Origin: Pseudomonadales bacterium
Lineage (GTDB): Bacteria; Pseudomonadota; Gammaproteobacteria; Pseudomonadales; JAHRWD01
Direction: 5' to 3'
Length of the DNA stretch: 48,603 nt
NCBI GenBank assembly: GCA_019090315.1
Contig: JAHRWD010000092.1
Span: forward strand, 1-48,603
Shown here: in pieces, positions 46,564-48,603 of the stretch
Layout: every line of letters begins with the position of its first letter
Numbering within the stretch: position 1 is the stretch's first letter
Made by a program: the position numbers and the translations under genes
Notes under the pieces: generated by a model
Told to the model about the DNA's origin: nothing
Seen by the model: the letters and a program-made list of their open reading frames with translations, nothing else
The model's database searches: none

Positions 46564-47610
46564 CTATTTATGTGAAAATCGATCTTTCACGGAGTAGTTC
46601 TGCCAGGCCAACAATGTTTTATCGACTGCACGCTGGATGGATATTCCCAGTTTATCAGCGACGGATTTTTTCTCAGCATATTTTACTTCAAACACATCCG
46701 CGGTTTCACAACTGCTCATGATGTATTCATCGCTGGTGATCAGATCATCGATTAACTGATTGCTCATCGCCTGTTTCCCGTACCAGACCTCACCCGTAGC
46801 GACCGCTGAAATATCCAGTTGAGGTCGGCTATCGCTGACAAATTCTTTGAAGAGTGTGTGGGTCTCTTCCAGTTCTTCAACAAATTTTTCACGCGCTTTA
46901 TCTGTGTTCTCACCCAGCATAGTAAGGGTTCGTTTGTATTCACCGGCGGTCAATAGCTCGATATCGATATCATTTTTCTGTAGTAATCGGTGAAAGTTTG
47001 GCAGTTGTGCCACTACACCAATCGAGCCCAGTACCGCAAAGGGTGCGGCAAGTATTTTATTGCCTAGCACAGCCATCATATACCCACCGCTGGCAGCCAC
47101 TTTGTCGACGCACACCGTGAGGGCAATGTTTCGCTTTTTGATTCGGTCAAGCTGTGACGCAGCAAGGCCATAGGCATGTACCATACCGCCACTACTTTCG
47201 AGCACCAGAATTACTTCATCCTGCGCTTCGGCAATCGATAATACCGCTGAAATCTCCCTCCGCAATGCCTCCACAGCGGAAGCCTTAATGTCGCCATCAA
47301 AGTTCAATACATAAGCACGCTTACGTCGTTCGATTGAGCTATCGTCAGCCTGTTTGGTTTTCTGTTTATCATCGGCTTTACGCTTTTTTTCAGTTGCTTT
47401 GAGCTGATGTTTGGTTAAAACCGTATGCTGAATCGATTCCTTCATGGCATCGTATTCTTGATTGAGGTTTTTGGTTTCGATATGTCCTGATTCGCTCTTC
47501 TTGTTCTTTGAGCTGAAACCCGCAATCGCAGCAAGGATGACGACGAAGGCAATCACAAAGGTGATAGTTTCGGCTAAAAACAGGCCGTACTGCATGAATA
47601 TTTCGACCAC
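46564..47610 (-). CDS. sohB: Inner-membrane S49 peptidase SohB
   Basis: This 348-residue protein has an N-terminal membrane helix (about 8-31) and a basic, Lys-rich linker (60-98). A single S49 (SppA-like) domain carries nucleophile Ser174 in VAASGGY and general base Lys226 in EYKRTLTMLG. SohB faces the periplasm and degrades membrane-derived peptides or misfolded proteins; its exact substrates are unclear. The start is GTG at 47610, with GGAG seven bases upstream. It lies 18 bases after nudC. Confidence 0.94.
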   Translation of the reverse strand: MVEIFMQYGLFLAETITFVIAFVVILAAIAGFSSKNKKSESGHIETKNLNQEYDAMKESIQHTVLTKHQLKATEKKRKADDKQKTKQADDSSIERRKRAYVLNFDGDIKASAVEALRREISAVLSIAEAQDEVILVLESSGGMVHAYGLAASQLDRIKKRNIALTVCVDKVAASGGYMMAVLGNKILAAPFAVLGSIGVVAQLPNFHRLLQKNDIDIELLTAGEYKRTLTMLGENTDKAREKFVEELEETHTLFKEFVSDSRPQLDISAVATGEVWYGKQAMSNQLIDDLITSDEYIMSSCETADVFEVKYAEKKSVADKLGISIQRAVDKTLLAWQNYSVKDRFSHK

Positions 47611-47628
47611 AAAGGATCTCCTGATAGG

Positions 47629-48465
47629 TTACTTTTCGAATTGTTTAATGTAGTTATTGATCAACCATCCCGAGATCGCCGAGTTACCGGGTACGTTGGG
47701 TAGATCCTTGTAATGGAACCATTTGGCATCGGTGATTTCTACGCCGTCAGGTGTGATTTCACCGGCTTTGTAGTCGGCATAAAAACCCAGCATTACATTG
47801 TTTGGGAATGGCCAGGACTGGCTTTGTGCATAACGAACGTTGCTCACTTCAATGCCTACCTCTTCCCACACTTCACGATGAAGAGTTTGCTCAACGGATT
47901 CGCCTGGCTCCATAAAACCTGCCAGTGTGCTGTACATATTTGCCGGGAATTGCGGTGAGTGCCCCAGCAATATCTCTTCACCACGGGTAACCAGAACAAT
48001 AATGCAGGGTGAAAGGCGCGGGTACGCCATCAGTCCACAGCGGCCACAAACTTTAGCTCGATCCACATCATGTTGAGTATTCTCTGCACCACAACGCCCA
48101 CAGAAGCGGTGATTTCGATGCCATTCAAGGACTTGAATAGCTCTGCCGGCAACGGAGAACAGGTGAGGATCTACTTGCCCGAGAATGCCATATAAACCGA
48201 TAAAACCGTGCTCTCCCGGAGCATCCTTCTGCTCGGGGATCTCGTAGACAAAACTGGGTTTGTCATCGTATTGGCCGAGATAGTGCTTCGACAGGATTTC
48301 CATATCGAGCCACTTGACCTCATCATCGGTGAGGGGGCGCCAAACTTTACTATCTTTGGGAGAAACTACCTGATTGTTGCTGATGATGATGTGGTGACCC
48401 TCAGCGCAATTTTCAGGTTCGACTGTACCGGGCTCAAACAAAAATTTATTTTCTTCCCAATTCAT
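47629..48465 (-). CDS. nudC: NADH pyrophosphatase / RNA deNADding enzyme NudC
   Basis: This 278-residue Nudix hydrolase has a zinc ribbon (Cys122, Cys125, Cys140, Cys143). The complete Nudix box (G183 to I205, with R197 E198 and E201 E202) follows, and then the NADH-specific SQSWPFPNNVMLGF array. It cleaves NADH to NMNH and AMP and removes NAD caps from RNA. It is the first gene of the nudC-sohB-acuI group. Its upstream region is short because the contig ends at 48551. Confidence 0.96.
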   Translation of the reverse strand: MNWEENKFLFEPGTVEPENCAEGHHIIISNNQVVSPKDSKVWRPLTDDEVKWLDMEILSKHYLGQYDDKPSFVYEIPEQKDAPGEHGFIGLYGILGQVDPHLFSVAGRAIQVLEWHRNHRFCGRCGAENTQHDVDRAKVCGRCGLMAYPRLSPCIIVLVTRGEEILLGHSPQFPANMYSTLAGFMEPGESVEQTLHREVWEEVGIEVSNVRYAQSQSWPFPNNVMLGFYADYKAGEITPDGVEITDAKWFHYKDLPNVPGNSAISGWLINNYIKQFEK

Positions 48466-48551
48466 AGATCACCGTACTTGTATTAATTAATTATAGGTAT
48501 GCGATAGCCTGTATTTTGACAGGAATTCTAATCAGGGTTTCTATTGTATTG

Positions 48552-48603
48552 CTGTCTCTTATACACATCTGACGCTGCCGACGAACTCTAGGGTGTAAAT
48601 CTC
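48552..48603 (+). other. Nextera sequencing adapter left on the contig end
   Basis: Bases 48552-48570 are the 19-bp Tn5 mosaic end CTGTCTCTTATACACATCT. GACGCTGCCGACGA (48571-48584) is the rest of the i5-side adapter. ACTCTAGG (48585-48592) fits an 8-base index (complement CCTAGAGT, which I recall as S516). GTGTAAATCTC (48593-48603) is the start of the P5 segment with one mismatch at 48598. This is library DNA, not the organism's. Confidence 0.97.

Noticed and set aside
48508..48523. CCTGT-N6-ACAGG dyad upstream of nudC, resembling a LexA box
   Set aside because: The gammaproteobacterial SOS box is CTGT-N8-ACAG. The spacing here is two bases short, and nudC is not an SOS gene.

Overview
The window is one end of a draft contig from a marine-type gammaproteobacterium. 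It is compact, about 48-50% G+C by eye, and dominated by conserved housekeeping operons. Gene order points to Pseudomonadales/Cellvibrionales. ftsK-lolA-rarA-serS-cysG and pilZ-lol-DUF2062-comEC-exbB-exbD-(msbA)-lpxK-kdsB match, from memory, the layout around PA2615-PA2611 and PA2989-PA2979 of Pseudomonas aeruginosa. LeuC/LeuD with a divergent LysR gene, and a FliK-like/FlhB-like pair beside ccm, fit the same group. The species cannot be named from sequence alone. The last 52 bases (48552-48603) are not genomic: they are a Nextera transposase/i5 sequencing adapter with an index.

Layout. 1-3886: 3' end of aroC, then a LysR regulator divergent from leuCD. 3968-11198: an accessory, mostly minus-strand block holding a SIMPL-domain protein, a Baeyer-Villiger-type flavin monooxygenase, an exported alkyl-sulfatase lipoprotein, a DUF6544-type membrane-anchored protein and a GalT-like HIT enzyme. 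11341-13261: FlhB C-domain-like and FliK-like genes. 13461-20663: a complete ccmABCDEFGHI cytochrome c maturation operon. 20735-28544: ftsK, lolA, rarA, an IS-derived MITE-like element, crcB, serS and cysG. 28790-32430: a secreted Ycf48-like beta-propeller and an RND/MMPL transporter, closed by a strong terminator. 32664-35443: a GT4 glycosyltransferase, an ELM1-family protein and a PilZ protein on the minus strand. 35592-45539: envelope biogenesis (Lol permease, LolD, DUF2062, ComEC, ExbB/ExbD, MsbA, LpxK, KdsB). 45550-48465: minus-strand nudC-sohB-acuI.

How the genes fit together. Much of the window serves the envelope. LolA, one Lol permease and LolD move lipoproteins to the outer membrane. 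KdsB and LpxK make LPS precursors and MsbA flips them. ExbB/D energise outer-membrane processes. Ccm assembles c-type cytochromes in the periplasm. The accessory block suggests use of sulfated surfactants and ketones.

No phage, CRISPR array, rRNA or tRNA gene was seen. The least explained parts are the Ycf48-RND pair, the ELM1-GT4 pair, the FliK/FlhB-like pair, the MITE directly upstream of crcB, a plus-strand terminator inside the pilZ-lol divergent spacer, and a shared 10-mer just upstream of the Shine-Dalgarno-less starts of serS and the Lol permease.
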